A stretch of 64,000 nucleotides of DNA from Gordionus sp. m RMFG-2023. Its lineage: Eukaryota > Nematomorpha > Gordioida > Chordodea > Parachordodidae. The first letter of the stretch is position 1, and the number at the start of each line of letters is the position of its first letter. Positions 11,560 to 23,700 of the stretch are shown piece by piece. The stretch lies in contig NC_088777.1 in NCBI RefSeq assembly GCF_954871325.1, positions 44,431,366-44,495,365 of the forward strand, written 5' to 3'. The notes beneath the pieces were generated by a model. It was not told the DNA's origin. It made no database searches and saw nothing but the letters and a program-made list of their open reading frames with translations. The position numbers and the translations under genes were made by a program.

Positions 11560-13945
11560 CTATTATGATATTCTAAAAGTTAAAAAATAACATGATAGAT
11601 GTAATGATCCAACACCAAGATCTTAATATTTAAAAAAATTTTCTCAAGCCCACCTTCCCTAATAATTTTGAAATCAAGCCCAGAGATATTAAATTTATAA
11701 CATAAGACTAACATTTAACATTAAAAAATCCTAATATAGGTTCTACCCTACAATATCTGGAAAAATATCCAAGCATCCAAGACGAACATTTAATAATAAA
11801 AATCCCAATATAGGTTAAACTGGATAAAATATCCAAGCATCTAAGATCTTAATATTTAAAAAGATTTTCTCAGCCCACCTTCCCTAATAATTTTGAAATC
11901 AAGCCCAGAGATATTAAATTTATAATTAATGAAGAGGAAATATCTGATTTACCAATTAGTTAACAGGTAAAATATAATACTTTATAAAAAGAATAACATA
12001 AGACTAACATTTAACATGGAAAAAATATCCAAGCATCTAAGACTAACATTTAACATTAAAAAATCCCAATATAGGTTCAAGAAAAAAGCATCCAAGATCT
12101 TAATATTTAAAAAGAATTTCTCTAACCCACCTTCCCTAATAATTTTGAAACCAAGCCCAGAGATATTAAATAAGACTAACATTTAACATTAAAAAATCCC
12201 AATATAGGTTCAAGCCTACAATATCTGGAAAAAATATCCAAGCATCCAAGACTAACCTTTAACATTAAAAAATCCCAATATAGGTTCAAGCCTACAATAT
12301 CTGGATAAAATATCCAAGCATCCAAGATATTAATATTTAAAAAGAATATCTCAAGCCCACCTTCCCTAATAATTTTGAAATCAAGCCCAGAGATATTAAA
12401 TTTATAACATAATACACATTAAAAAATCCTAATATAGGTTCTACCCTACAATATCTGGAAAAAATTATCCAAGCATCCAAGACGAACATTTAATAATAAA
12501 AATCCCAATATAGGTTAAATTGGATAAAATATCCAAGCATCCAAGATCTTAATATTTAAAAAGATTTTCTCAAGCCCACCTTCCCTAATAATTTAAAAAT
12601 CAGGCCTAGAGATATTAAATTTATAATTAATGAAGAGGAAATATCTGATTTACCAATTAGTCAACAGGTAAAATATATTACTTTATAAAAAGAATAACAT
12701 AAGACTAACATTTAACATAGAAAAAATATCCAAGCATCCAAGACTAACATTTAACATTAAAAAATCCCAATATAGGTTCAAGAAAAAAGCATCCAAGATC
12801 TTAATATTTAAAAAGAATATCTCTAACCCACCTTCCCTAATAATTTTGAAACCAAGCCCAGAGATATTAAATAAGACTAACATTTAACATTAAAAAATCC
12901 CAATATAGGTTCAAGCCTACAATATCTGGAAAAAATATCCAAGCACCCAAGACTAACCTTTAACATTAAAAAATTCCAATATAGGTTCAAGCCTACAATA
13001 TCTGGATAAAATATCCAAGCATCCAAGATATTAATATTTAAAAAGAATATCTCAAGCCCACCGTCCCTAATAATTTTAAAATCAAGCCCAGAGATATTAA
13101 ATTTATAACATAAGACTAACATTTAACATTAAAAAATCCTAAAATATGTTCTACCCTACAATATCTGGAAAAAATATCCAAGCATCCAAGACGAACATTT
13201 AATAATAAAAATCCCAATATAGGTTAAACTGGATATAATATCCAAGCATCCAAGATCTTAATATTTAAAAAGATTTTCTCAAGCCCACCTTCCCTAATAA
13301 TTTTAAAATCAAGCCCAGAGATATTAAATTTATAATTAATGAAGAGGAAATATCTGATTTACCAATTAGTCAACAGGTAAAATATATTACTTTATAAAAA
13401 GAATAACATAAGACTAACATTTAACATGGAAAAAATATCCAAGCATCCACTAACATTTAACATTAAAAAATTCCAATATAGGTTAAACTGGATATAATAT
13501 CCAAGCATCCAAGATCTTAATATTTAAAAAGATTTTCTCAAGCCCACCTTCCCTAATAATTTTAAAATCAAGCCCAGAGATATTAAATTTATAATTAATG
13601 AAGAGGAAATATCTGATTTACCAATTAGTCAACAGGTAAAATATATTACTTTATAAAAAGAATAACATAAGACTAACATTTAACATGAAAAAAATATCCA
13701 AGCATCCAAGACTAACATTTAACATTAAAAAATTCCAATATAGGTTCAAGAAAAAAGCATCCAAGATCTTAATATTTAAAAAGAATTTCTCTAACCCACC
13801 TTCCCTAATAATTTTGAAACCAAGCCCAAAATTTATAATTAATGAAGAGGAAATCTCTAATTTACCAATTATTCTACAGGTAAAATATATTACTTTATAA
13901 AAATAATAAGATAAGACTAACATTTAACATTAAAAAATCCCAATA
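11560..13945. repeat. Tandem array with about 0.7-kb higher-order units
   Basis: Built from short submonomers. Type A (about 77 bp) carries AAGACTAACATTTAACATT and CCAATATAGGTTCAAG. Type B (about 85 bp) carries AATATTTAAAAAGA and CCACCTTCCCTAATAATTTT. Type C carries GAAGAGGAAATATCTGATTT and ACCAATTAGTCAACAGG. The landmark CAGGTAAAATAT recurs at 11964, 12665, 13374, 13633 and 13877, giving spacings of 701, 709, 259 and 244 bp. The array is therefore two or more ~0.7-kb higher-order copies followed by shortened ones. The short open frames inside are by-products of the repeats. Confidence 0.85.
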
Positions 13946-14069
13946 TAATTTTGAGAAATATTATACTTGATAAATAAGAGAATGTTCTATTTTGTAGGTC
14001 CTCGCTATCCCTAGTGTGTTTCTTTTTTTGATTGATCTGCCATCTTTTTCTTTTATTAATGACGGAATC

Positions 14070-14290
14070 ACCACCTGTAAAATCATTAACTGAGGTTAGG
14101 ACATGGCTTGTTATCTAAAATAGAAACAAAAGAATAAATAAAAAAAATAAATGCATTGAACTTGATGAGGAGTCAATATACCACCTGTACAATCATTAAA
14201 TATGGGTAAGACAGGGCTTGTTATCTAAAATAAAAACAAAGAATAATATAAAGAATATAAATGCAATGAACCTGAAGAGGAGTCAATATT
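14070..14290. repeat. Two-copy tandem duplication (about 109 bp each)
   Basis: Both copies begin ACCACCTGTA, include GGCTTGTTATCTAAAATA and end GAGGAGTCAAT. The copies have diverged. Located between the array and the gag-like region of the LTR fossil. Confidence 0.7.
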
Positions 14291-14409
14291 AGGTTCAACT
14301 CCCTAGAAATAGTTGGGACATTATCAGAAGCTAAAATAGATGTATTCTATAATATAAAAGAGTATAAAAAAAATATATATATAAGTCTAACTTTATTTTG
14401 AGTTGTATT

Positions 14410-15540
14410 TTATTGGGCTTCATGTCTAAAAATATTTTCTATAAAAAAAATAAAATAAAATCTATAAAAAAATAAAAATAAGTACGTACCGATGACATGA
14501 CGTAGCGATGACATGACGTAGCGATAATGTAGTGAGGACATCGGAAAATTATAATATAGATTTTGAGGATTATGTCTATGCCGAACGCGTCTTGGTTTAG
14601 TCATCGCCTCTACACCAATCATTCCGTTGATCAAGGCTCTGACGATGGTCACAACAATAGTAGTGGTGGTTGTCATGGCATGGAAATTTTATACGCGATA
14701 TTTGTAATGATCGTCGTTGTGGTTATCGTAGCGATTGTCGAAATGGTTGCGGTTATTCTGACAATTATCGTAGCCTTGATCGAAACGGTCAATGAGGTAG
14801 TTGTCATGGCTTCCGTCGCATCGTTTGTTAAGCAGTAGTCGTACCGTATATCTCAAATTTCATCGAAGCGTTTGTCAGGGTAAATGTCGTAATGTATTTC
14901 GTCGCATTCATGGAAGCGTTTGTCACAGTAGTTATCGAAGCATCCATCGAAACGTTGTTCGTAATGGTTGTCATAAATGATCTGGGGTTGCCTGGTGAAA
15001 GCATCATATTTCACAAGAGATTTACGAAATGCGTTGGCCTGCTTGAGCTTCACTGTCTCATGGCTATTTTTAGCTTGGCCCATATAATTTATCTCTTGTG
15101 TTTTAGATGATTCAGCCCGATGTATGGCTTCTACTTTCACCACTCCCTTTATGTCATTTGGCTCCGTGATATATTCCTCTAGACCTAGATTGTAAAATCT
15201 TCTATAGTCATAGAGCTCCTGACCCCTTTCTAGACATCTTTAAAAATCGAACCAACTCTCACCTTCTAAATAATGCGTTGAATGCAATTGAATTTGCATT
15301 CTTTATTGAGTCTTGCTATGCGTGTGACCCAAGCTGGAACGTATTCTCCTTGCCTTGGGTGGCAGCATAAAATATAGAGAGTTTGGCGTTCTCTAACTTT
15401 GACGGATGTTGGAGCTTGTGTTTTCCAAGAAGAACGATTGGGTCCTGGAGATCTGCCTCCGTGTAAATTGCTAATATTATTGAATTCGTTATCTGAAAGA
15501 CTTCGGACAACTCGGCCTATTCTCTGTTGGAGATCTTTCT
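14410..15540 (-). pseudogene. Gag-like region of the LTR fossil
   Basis: Minus-strand frames include LGKHKLQHPSKLENAKLSI (15316-15510) and a segment rich in Tyr, Asp, Asn and Arg with recurring RFD and YDN (14853-15143 and beyond). Position next to the 5' LTR and composition suggest gag. I do not recognise a specific capsid or zinc-knuckle motif. It is a broken fossil. Confidence 0.45.
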
Positions 15541-15740
15541 AGTGTCTTTGCAATTTCCCTATACAAGCGCTGTCGTCGCTACTAAATTTAGGGAATCATA
15601 TATGATGAATTATTCAATGCATCCATCGAAAAGAATTATAATCGATAAAAGAGTTATAGAGAATTCTTGTATAGTACAAAATCAAGATGGAATTTTGAGA
15701 TAATAGTTATGCGAAGGATCGGACATAACTTGGCATATGA

Positions 15741-16060
15741 TGAAACGTGAGGGATTTATCGAAATAAGTTTTTATTATAAATCAGAAATTCATTATTGTT
15801 AAATTACATAGAATGAAATTTATTAATCTTCCTTGACAAAAGAAAATAATGTTCTACTATCTTTATCAAACGATCAACAACAAAATTGATTTAAAGTTAA
15901 CAAACATAAATTGTAATGATAAAATAAAACGTTACAAACTAAAAATAATCTCGGCGAAAGGTATAAAAAATAAAATCGAAACTAACAAAATAAGGACGTT
16001 AATACAAACTAAAAATAATCTCTCCGCAAGGTATAAAAAATAAAATCAAATTATTTAACA
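15741..16060 (-). repeat. LTR (5' LTR in element orientation)
   Basis: About 320 bp, the partner of 8371-8747. Its minus-strand ends are TGTTAAATAA and CGTTTCA. I could not assign a tRNA primer-binding site next to it. Confidence 0.7.
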
Positions 16061-16671
16061 AGGGCTAATATAAATTAAACAATAAATTAATGAAAATAAT
16101 CAATTTAGGAAAAGATAGAAAAGAAAACATTATAAAATTATCGAATTTTGTAAATTGCATTTTTAGAACTATCAATTCTAAATTTATTCTAAAATCAAAT
16201 TTTATAACTATTAATTCGAAAATAAATATTTCTAATTTATCTATCGACCATAAATTTAGCTTACGACTTTTGCAGAAGTCTGACTCACCAGTCTTTGTCA
16301 CGAGTCTGGTTAATCAGTCAGATTACAAATCGTTTCAGGAATCTTGCTTGCCAGTCGGCTTAAGCAGAATTCTGTTATAATTCCATCTTGAATACGGACT
16401 GATTAATAACAACGCTAACTCTAGAGATTAAATATCTAGAAACATCCTTATTCCAATAGTAATAACTATTTTATAATTAAAATACGGTATTTGTTTTTAG
16501 CATTGATATTATTATTATGTTACCTATCAGAATTCATAATGCTTACAAATTACTCGTTTTAAGTAATTCCTCAATTAATATTAAATGCTCCATAACATTA
16601 TTAAAACATAACAAAAGTTAAAATATATTCCTGGTAGGTTATTTTTTAGTGCCTTTTGACAATTGACATCA
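16061..16671. other. Non-coding spacer after the LTR fossil
   Basis: AT-rich. An open frame at 16090-16380 shows no family resemblance and is likely chance. A 12-bp inverted word (AAGATGGAATT and AATTCCATCTT at about 15687 and 16380) is too short to interpret. Confidence 0.45.
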
Positions 16672-16679
16672 ATTACCGT
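16672..16679. repeat. Target-site duplication, left copy (ATTACCGT)
   Basis: Identical to 18539-18546 on the other side of the hAT element at 16680-18538. Confidence 0.9.
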
Positions 16680-17016
16680 CAGGCGCGTACGCAGCGGGGG
16701 GGGGGCAGGGGGACAAATCCCCCCCCCCCCCAAAGCCAAAAAATGCAGATGCCGGATTATATTTTTCAAAAATATTATTGTTAATATTAATTTATATTTG
16801 TTAATATTTATTCTTATCTCATATATACATATATATATTTAATTACATTTATTTATCACATTCATCTACTAAGTTATTTTATCAATCAATTTCGATTTCA
16901 AGTTTTCCTTGGCGTAATTTACCTATTATTTTCAAATTTTAGTGGCGTAATATTTATCTAAATTTCTAATAAAATAATAATTATCTCTGAAACTCCTTGT
17001 CCAACAGGAAGAAAAT

Positions 17017-17575
17017 AATTGCAAGCTTGTCCAACGAGATCGAGTCTCCGCCACAGTAACAGCTATTTTGGAGTTAGAAGAGCTGATTATTAATGCTATT
17101 ACTGAAATATCACAATGGCTTGAAAGAAATATTTCCTCAGAAGCAAGAAAATTATTGGATTCAATACTTATTCCAAATTTTTTTTCTCATTAAAATGTAT
17201 TATTTAATTATACAACTATTTTATGTAATACTTTTCAAAAAGATAACATTGACTTGATTAAGAAGATGAGAATAGCGGAGAGCATTTTATTAGAACTCAA
17301 GGAAATAGAGCTAGTGTTGTTGAAGAATTTCATATTTTATATGTTATAGTTGAGTCAAAAGCAGAGCTATACGTGTTAAATATTTGTCCCCCTCGACTTG
17401 CAGCAAGCAAGCTCATCATCAAAACATTAATATAGGATCAATAGAAGAGTATTATAAAACAAATGTCCCCTCTCCCAACCTTTTTCATATGGTGATAGAA
17501 AAAAAATATAAATATTTGTTATATTTTTATCATGAAGATGTTAAAATATCTTATGATGCCTTATTAGCTGAATAA
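17017..17575 (+). pseudogene. hAT transposase fragment
   Basis: A short helix-rich stretch (about 17040-17190: LELEELIINAITEISQWLER) precedes a frame at 17384-17575 containing IEEYYKTNVPSPNLFHMVIE. That stretch resembles the EYYR...IPYLDxLI block of TTF-finger hAT transposases. Everything else of the protein is missing or unreadable. Confidence 0.5.
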
Positions 17576-17749
17576 CTATGATTAAAAGATTAACTATGGT
17601 TGATACAGTCCCAAAAATGCTATGGATGCTTTTATTTCAAACACATTTTAGATTATACTCCCAATTATTAAAATGGTTATATATATATTAGCAGCTCCTT
17701 AGTAAACTAATGAGAGAACCTTCACTTTTTTAAGAAGAATAACAGAGCC

Positions 17750-18085
17750 TTGCAGAGGTACCATTTGCAGGACCAGGCCCAGATTTTTTTTAAAAATTTT
17801 TTCCGGCCCGGGTTTTTTTTAAAAAAATTTTCAGGCCCGGCCCGGCTGGCCCAGCCCGAATTTTTTAAAATAAATTATATTTATTTTTGATATTTATAGC
17901 TAATAATGGCGATTTCAAATATTTGGTTTTAAAATATACAACTCGGCTCGGATATTTTTTCTTAAAAAATTTTCAGGCCCAGCCCGGGTGTTTTTAAAAA
18001 AATTACGAGCCCGGCCCGGGTATATTTAAAAAAATTAAAATACGGTCCGGCTCGGGGGCCGGGCCTGCAAGTCTGTGAAAAACAT
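17750..18085. mobile_element. GGCCCG-rich MITE-like insertion in hAT copy 3
   Basis: Left part ATTTGCAGGACCAGGCCC and right part CCGGGCCTGCAAGTCTG are inverted. Between them are repeated blocks of CCCGGCCCGG followed by T-runs. The ends resemble the TAGWGATCTGCA tips of the family seen at 9073 but are degraded, and I find no target duplication. Confidence 0.55.
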
Positions 18086-18538
18086 ACCTATGAAATACAA
18101 CATCTGAAAGTAGATTGAATGATTTGGATCTTTTGAATATTCATAGACATTTAACGCCAAGCAAGGATTGATAATTGAAAAATTAGCTCAAAACATACAA
18201 AATACAATTATTCCTAAGAAACTTTTTGTGTATTAATTTATATTTACAACATTTAAATTTTTTATACTTTATATATTTTAAAAGCTCAAAAAATTCAAAT
18301 TTCAATTTTGGGTCATTTAAGTGATTCATATCGTGGGTTATATTCACTTTATATTTTATGATTCACATTTAAATGCCGGTTTATATATATAATTTTTTTA
18401 ATTCACATTAGTTTAAAATTGTGTATTAGAAAAGTTATTAATCCTAATAAATTTATGCTTAGTATTTTTAATTAAAAATATTATTTCTTAAAAAAATTTA
18501 TTATCCCCCCCCAGACCAAATTCCTGCGTACGCGCCTG

Positions 18539-18546
18539 ATTACCGT
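18539..18546. repeat. Target-site duplication, right copy (ATTACCGT)
   Basis: Exact repeat of 16672-16679. Confidence 0.9.
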
Positions 18547-19290
18547 ATATCTCTAGCTTAATATGCCAAATTCATGCCAGTTATTTAAATTTATATAAAT
18601 TCGAATGCTCGTATAAATTCATTCTGGATTCTAGCAATTCTTTGAAAATCAGAAGTTTTTTATTTAATATTATTTTTATAAAATTGCAATAATTGTTTTG
18701 TAGCATGTATTATTAAATCCATTAGTCTAAACTTTTATTTTTACATATGGGTATCACTAATATTTTTAGAAATGTATAAAAGTGTTTTTTAAAATTTTCC
18801 TTCTTAAAAAAATAATATAAAATTTAATTTTTTTAAACAATAATTGGATACTCGAAACAAATTTCTTTTATTTTTGGGATACCAAACATCATATCCCCCC
18901 CCCCCTTCAAAGCTAAGCTAGTATTTAGATTTGAATTTTATCAGGATATATTATAAAAAGAGAAGATAAGAGAAATTTATCATTGGAAAATATTATGTAG
19001 ATATATTTTAATGATGTTCTACAAAACATATAATAATTAGAGAACTTCATTGACCAGACAGGACCATGAGCCTGTTCTGGGCATTATATTTTCTAGCAGC
19101 CTAGGCTTGGGTTTTAAAAATTTTTTTAATTTGAGAGACTTGGGCTTATTTTTTTTTATATTTAAATTTATCTTATTAAAACAGTTGTTAACTTAATAAA
19201 ATATTGCAATTTTTTTCTTTTAATTAAAATAAATTTCAGTATTGCAAACAAAAGGATTGATATAAATACATTGAAATATTGTTTATTTTC

Positions 19291-19405
19291 CAGTGTTAAG
19301 CACTCTACTTTTTTTAGTAGCATAGCTAATATCATGCTACTTGAAAAATAAAATAACGTTAACACACCCTTTTTTTAGAGAGTAGCATGTAGCACACTAT
19401 TTTGC
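19291..19405. mobile_element. Truncated end related to hAT copy 2
   Basis: Begins CAGTGTTAAGCACTCTAC and carries AGTAGCATAGC, ATGCTAC, GTAGCATGTAGC motifs. These match the CAGTGTTGTTAAA tip and AGTAGCGCGCTAC subterminal cluster of the element at 5625-7920. No opposite end is visible nearby. Confidence 0.5.
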
Positions 19406-19429
19406 TGCCTTATCATTTTATAATAAAAT

Positions 19430-19718
19430 TCAGAGACCTGCAGGTGTGACCATGGGACCTAGGCATATTTTAATTTTTTAATCCAAACTAATATTTATAT
19501 TATTTGCTCTGAAAAGCATGACCCAAAATAAAATTTTAAATTACTTATTTACCAGGCCCAAAATTATTTTAAAAAATTTAATATATGTTTTAATTGTGAA
19601 AAATATTGTGCCATTTATGAATTTATTTTACAAAATTGAATAAGCACATTCAAAAATACCCGACCCTAAGCCCATTTTTAAAAATTTGTGTATGGGCAGG
19701 ACCGGTATTTGTAAATCT
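19430..19718. mobile_element. Degraded hAT MITE
   Basis: The left end AGAGACCTGCAGG and the inverted right end TAGAGATTTACAAATACCGG resemble the TAGAGATCTGCA tip family. Internal ACCAGGCCC and AAGCCCAT blocks are present. No target duplication is recognisable. Confidence 0.45.
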
Positions 19719-20700
19719 CTATGGAACACATCAAACAATTCCCTAACTACTTATATTCAAATTTTTTTAATTGAGGATATTAATGAATGAATAAATATAC
19801 CCTAATCATTTTAAATTAAGCTAATGAATTGTGAAGATCAGTTATATACATATATATTGTACTTATCCTTATTAAAAGGAGGACACTCAATTGGGAATTA
19901 TCAGTAATTAAAATAACTGTTATTTTATTACTCAAAAGTTTTAAATATGATTTAAACAGCTATTTGGATCAGAGAATTTCACAATTCTTCATTTGACTTA
20001 GTTATAGACTAATTAAATTTATCAAAATAAAACAGTATGCAAATTAGAGGTTGACACCACCTAGCTTAAATCAGCATTTGATTTTTTCTATCGAAATCTT
20101 GGGCTTTGTCTATGATTATTTTTAAAAGGCTTGGCTTGTAAAATTTTAAACAAGTTACCTGCTCATAAATTTTTTTTATAAAATGACATAAATTTGCGTA
20201 AATTTTATGTTCCAAAAACATTTTTAAAACTTTATTTTAGCATGGCCCATAAAATTATTTTGAACAATTTAGCCCAGTCTGAAAATTTTTTTTGAACAAT
20301 TTCATTTCTCTTAGATTATAAATTTATGCTTATTACAAACAACCCCTATTCTGTTTTGATGTACAAATGCATTATATATATATATGTAATACTAGTATAT
20401 AAGGTAAAAATCTATGAATTTACACCCTGCCAAAACGATCTTGAGTCATTATATACAAAACACATATTAGTTTGTGCTTTTGAATCATTGGACTTCAGAT
20501 TTATTGTTGCTAGGGTTTTAAAAATAATTAGGAACTGTGAAAATAACTTTAAATTCCATTTATGGTTATAAAACTAATTTTATTTGAAATGCAACCCTTG
20601 TATCGTGTTAATTTTGATTTGCTTTTTTTTAACATTTGTATTAAAGATATGGTTGATTATATATTAACAGACACACGATGGTCTTGATTTGATAACGATC

Positions 20701-23700
20701 ATGGAAAAATATATTAAGGTGTCAGACGATTTAGGGAATATTATAGAAATTCCAAGTGATGAAGACGGTACCATCAGTCTACCCACCCTGATATCCCAAT
20801 TTAATTGCGCTTCTGGTTTGAAATATCAAGGTCCGAATGGATTTTGGAGAGCTTTAAGAATTGAAAACGATAAAATAATACCTCCAAAAGATTTTGAAAA
20901 ATGGGATGAAATACTTTACAGAGTAGTCCAATTGAAAGGTTTTAATTAGTATTTTTATTTAAAATTTACGCATGTATTTTTTAAGAAAACAAAAGAAAAA
21001 TTGATGATTGTATCGATGAAAATATGATCAAGTTAAGGAAAAAGACATTACCCAAAAAGTGCAACGATTTAATCGTATTAGGTTTGAATCCAATTACGAC
21101 TCCCGATTCAATGAAAAAAGTGTTCTTGCCTTATGGTAACGTCATTTTAGCGGAGGTAAAACGCGTGAAAAAAAATGAACGTATAACACGTTTAATTTAT
21201 ATATTAATATTATTAAGGTGAAAAAAGATTCAAAAACGGGTAAAGCAAAAGGCTACGGGTTTATACGGTTTTCTAATTACGAGTCACAGTTAAAGGTATT
21301 GATGAAAAAGTTCAATATTGATGGGAGATGGTGTACCGTTAAACTTCCCGATTCAAAAGTATTATTTATATTATTTTATTTTATTTTTTATAAAATTATT
21401 TACAAATGAATATCTTCTATTCGAAAAAAATAAGAAGTAAATTAGATGAATTGAATACTTATTTTTTACTAGCATTTGTTCTTCTACCCTTTTAATTTTA
21501 AAATCTATCTCTAGTCTCTTTTTTTAAGGAAATACTATCTATATTTTATGGAAATTTTTAAAATTATTTTTACTAAACTAATAAAAAGAAAAGTAATCGA
21601 CTAAGTTGGATAATAACTATTTTTAATTTTTAGCCGACTAAGAAATCGGCTAGACAGTAGTTATTAGCCGAAAACTATCACTTTGGCCTAGGAGTTTTTA
21701 CATTTAGCTATTACCTAACTATAGTAAACTATACTATAATCTTTGGTCTTAACCTAAAGGAAACTACATAAGATTTCTCATATCATATCTAGTTGCTACC
21801 TTTTTTTGGCTACCCTTGTTTTTTCCTTCTAAATATAAATATAACGGGGATCAAAACCGTAACCAATATCGGTACTGGTTTAAGTTCAGAAAAAATAAGA
21901 ATTCAAGGTTGATAAATTGGTTCGGCTTGAACCCTTAAAAACTGAGTCTAACATTTTCGCGTAAAATTTTATCACTAACTAAATTATAATATTAAAGTTC
22001 GTACACATTTAAAATATTTGATTTTCTTTTGTCAAATTATATCTGTGTCATTTCAAATAGTAATATATGAAATTATTTTAAAATAATTATAGACACTTAT
22101 TAGTCAAAATTGATTATTAATCCTCTTTAAAAGTGTTAGAATATCAAACTATTTCACAGAACCTTTTTAGAGATTCGGTTTAGGTTCAGTAGATAATACG
22201 GTTAATACTGGTACGGTTCAGGTTCGGTTTGAATTCCTGAAATATAACCCTAATTTTTATTTTATAATTAACTTGAGCGTTATATTTATTCCCTAAGGAA
22301 ACAGCGTTGACTTCAGCCGCCAATATTTTTGAATAATATCCTTATCCCTGAATATGGTGTACGAACATTATATAAAATGCTTAAACTGTTCGTATATTAA
22401 ATGTGATACAAATAATTTAGCTAAATACTAGTCTCTATTTAAAGTTATGAAGATTGCCAAATTTTATAATTAATATGTGATTTTACTTATCGCATATCCT
22501 TTTTTTTCCCACTATGCATTTATTTTGCTGCTTCTTTTTTTTTATTAAACACATCTCATTCATTATAATTATACATATTATGATATAGCATTTATAATAT
22601 AGACAAACCGCATTTGAAATTTGTTATCATTTTGATTTTTAGGCAGGAGAATTATAAATTGCACAACGAAAAATTTTAATAGCTATTTTGTTCCAATTTG
22701 AGCTACTACAATTATCATATAAAAAAATCGAGATGATAATTAAATTCGCGGTGGAATTATGAAATCTATAAATCAGGAAATAGATTTGAATAATCAATAA
22801 AATCTCAATTAAATTAAAATTCTAAAATAAATGACTAATTTTCAATTTCCCTCTTTTGAATTGTTGTAACGATGTTTCATAATTTTATCGTATTACAAGC
22901 CAACCGGAGTTGATTAATAGTCTCATATTGTAAATTATTTATATTTAGGTTTAAATGAGATTATTTTATATTGTGGCGCATGCTCTATATGAGCTAGTGA
23001 GTGGAAAGTAGTTATATTCGATATGGACGAAGGCGTATTTTGGCTAAGGATTTTGCTTCGTCCGAATGCTGAATATCATGATTTTTTAAATTCTTTCAAA
23101 AATAAAAGATTCCTGATCTCATCTGCTCTATTTGATCATAAATTTAAATGGAGTTATGAAGGCCTAGGGTTATACTATTTTTTTTAAAAAATGGATAACC
23201 TAAAAAGAATTTTTGTAGCATGAGACTATTTACTGACCGGGTTGTCAGTAGCACGAATTATTGACATCCCCTACGTCTTTGATATTTTGGACGGGACACG
23301 TCCCAATTGCGTTATACCTTGGGGGTGCGTTCACCTCCGTTTTCATATTAACATTTTTGTTCTATTTCTATAAAGATTATTTTCGTTAATTTCTTCTTCA
23401 ATTAAAAAATATGAGATTATGAAAAAATGATACCTTTTCTAAAGATGCAATTGTTTTTTTTAAATAAATTTTCATATTTTTTTGTAATTGAATTTAAAAA
23501 AAAAAATTATTTAATCATTTCGATCTTTTTTGAAAGTCAGGATTCGTCCCAAGGACGTTTTATCAGGATAGAACTAAGTTACGTACGGTACGAAAATGCC
23601 CATTTCTAACGGACTTTTGATCTAGACAAAATTGATAATTATAATTTCATGAATTATTTTTAATTACTCTCTCCCTTTATCCCATCTTTTAGTAAAAAAA

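Larger units (their letters stand above)
8371..16060 (-). mobile_element. Fossil Ty3/gypsy-type LTR retrotransposon, broken
   Basis: Direct repeats at 8371-8747 and 15741-16060 share their starts (GAAACGTGAGGGATTTATCG) and ends (CAAATTATTTAACA). On the minus strand they read TG...CA as LTRs should. Between them on the minus strand are a gag-like region (about 14410-15540) and a reverse-transcriptase region of Ty3/gypsy character (about 8816-9860). The two LTRs differ by many substitutions and indels, and no matching target duplication remains, so the copy is old. It is broken many times and lacks most of pol. It also contains a tandem array and an inserted MITE. Confidence 0.7.
16680..18538 (+). 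mobile_element. hAT transposon (hAT copy 3), CAGGCGCGTACGCAG ends
   Basis: The left tip CAGGCGCGTACGCAG and the right tip CTGCGTACGCGCCTG are perfect 15-bp inverted repeats. They are bounded by the perfect octamer ATTACCGT on each side. G- and C-runs sit just inside both tips. The interior holds a decayed transposase fragment and a GGCCCG-rich MITE-like insertion (about 17750-18085). The ends look intact, but the coding part is far too small to be autonomous. A lone right-end relative lies in a DDB1 intron at 57717-57731. Confidence 0.9.
18547..20640. other. Non-coding spacer with several decayed MITE ends
   Basis: AT-rich. Contains degraded AGGCTTGGG/GGCCC-type blocks at about 19040-19135, 19430-19720 and 20090-20290, and a hAT-copy-2-like end at 19291. 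Open frames here (for example 20326-20571) show no family resemblance. Confidence 0.5.

Noticed and set aside
11982-13923. Several repeated short open frames (IL/LNLYWDFLMLNVSL type) on the minus strand
   Set aside because: They are translations of the tandem-array monomers and recur only because the DNA repeats.
14563-14838. Hydrophobic frame that looks like membrane segments
   Set aside because: It is the antisense shadow of a Tyr/Asp/Asn-rich region of the LTR fossil; the Val/Ile runs come from reading GTT/ATT repeats.
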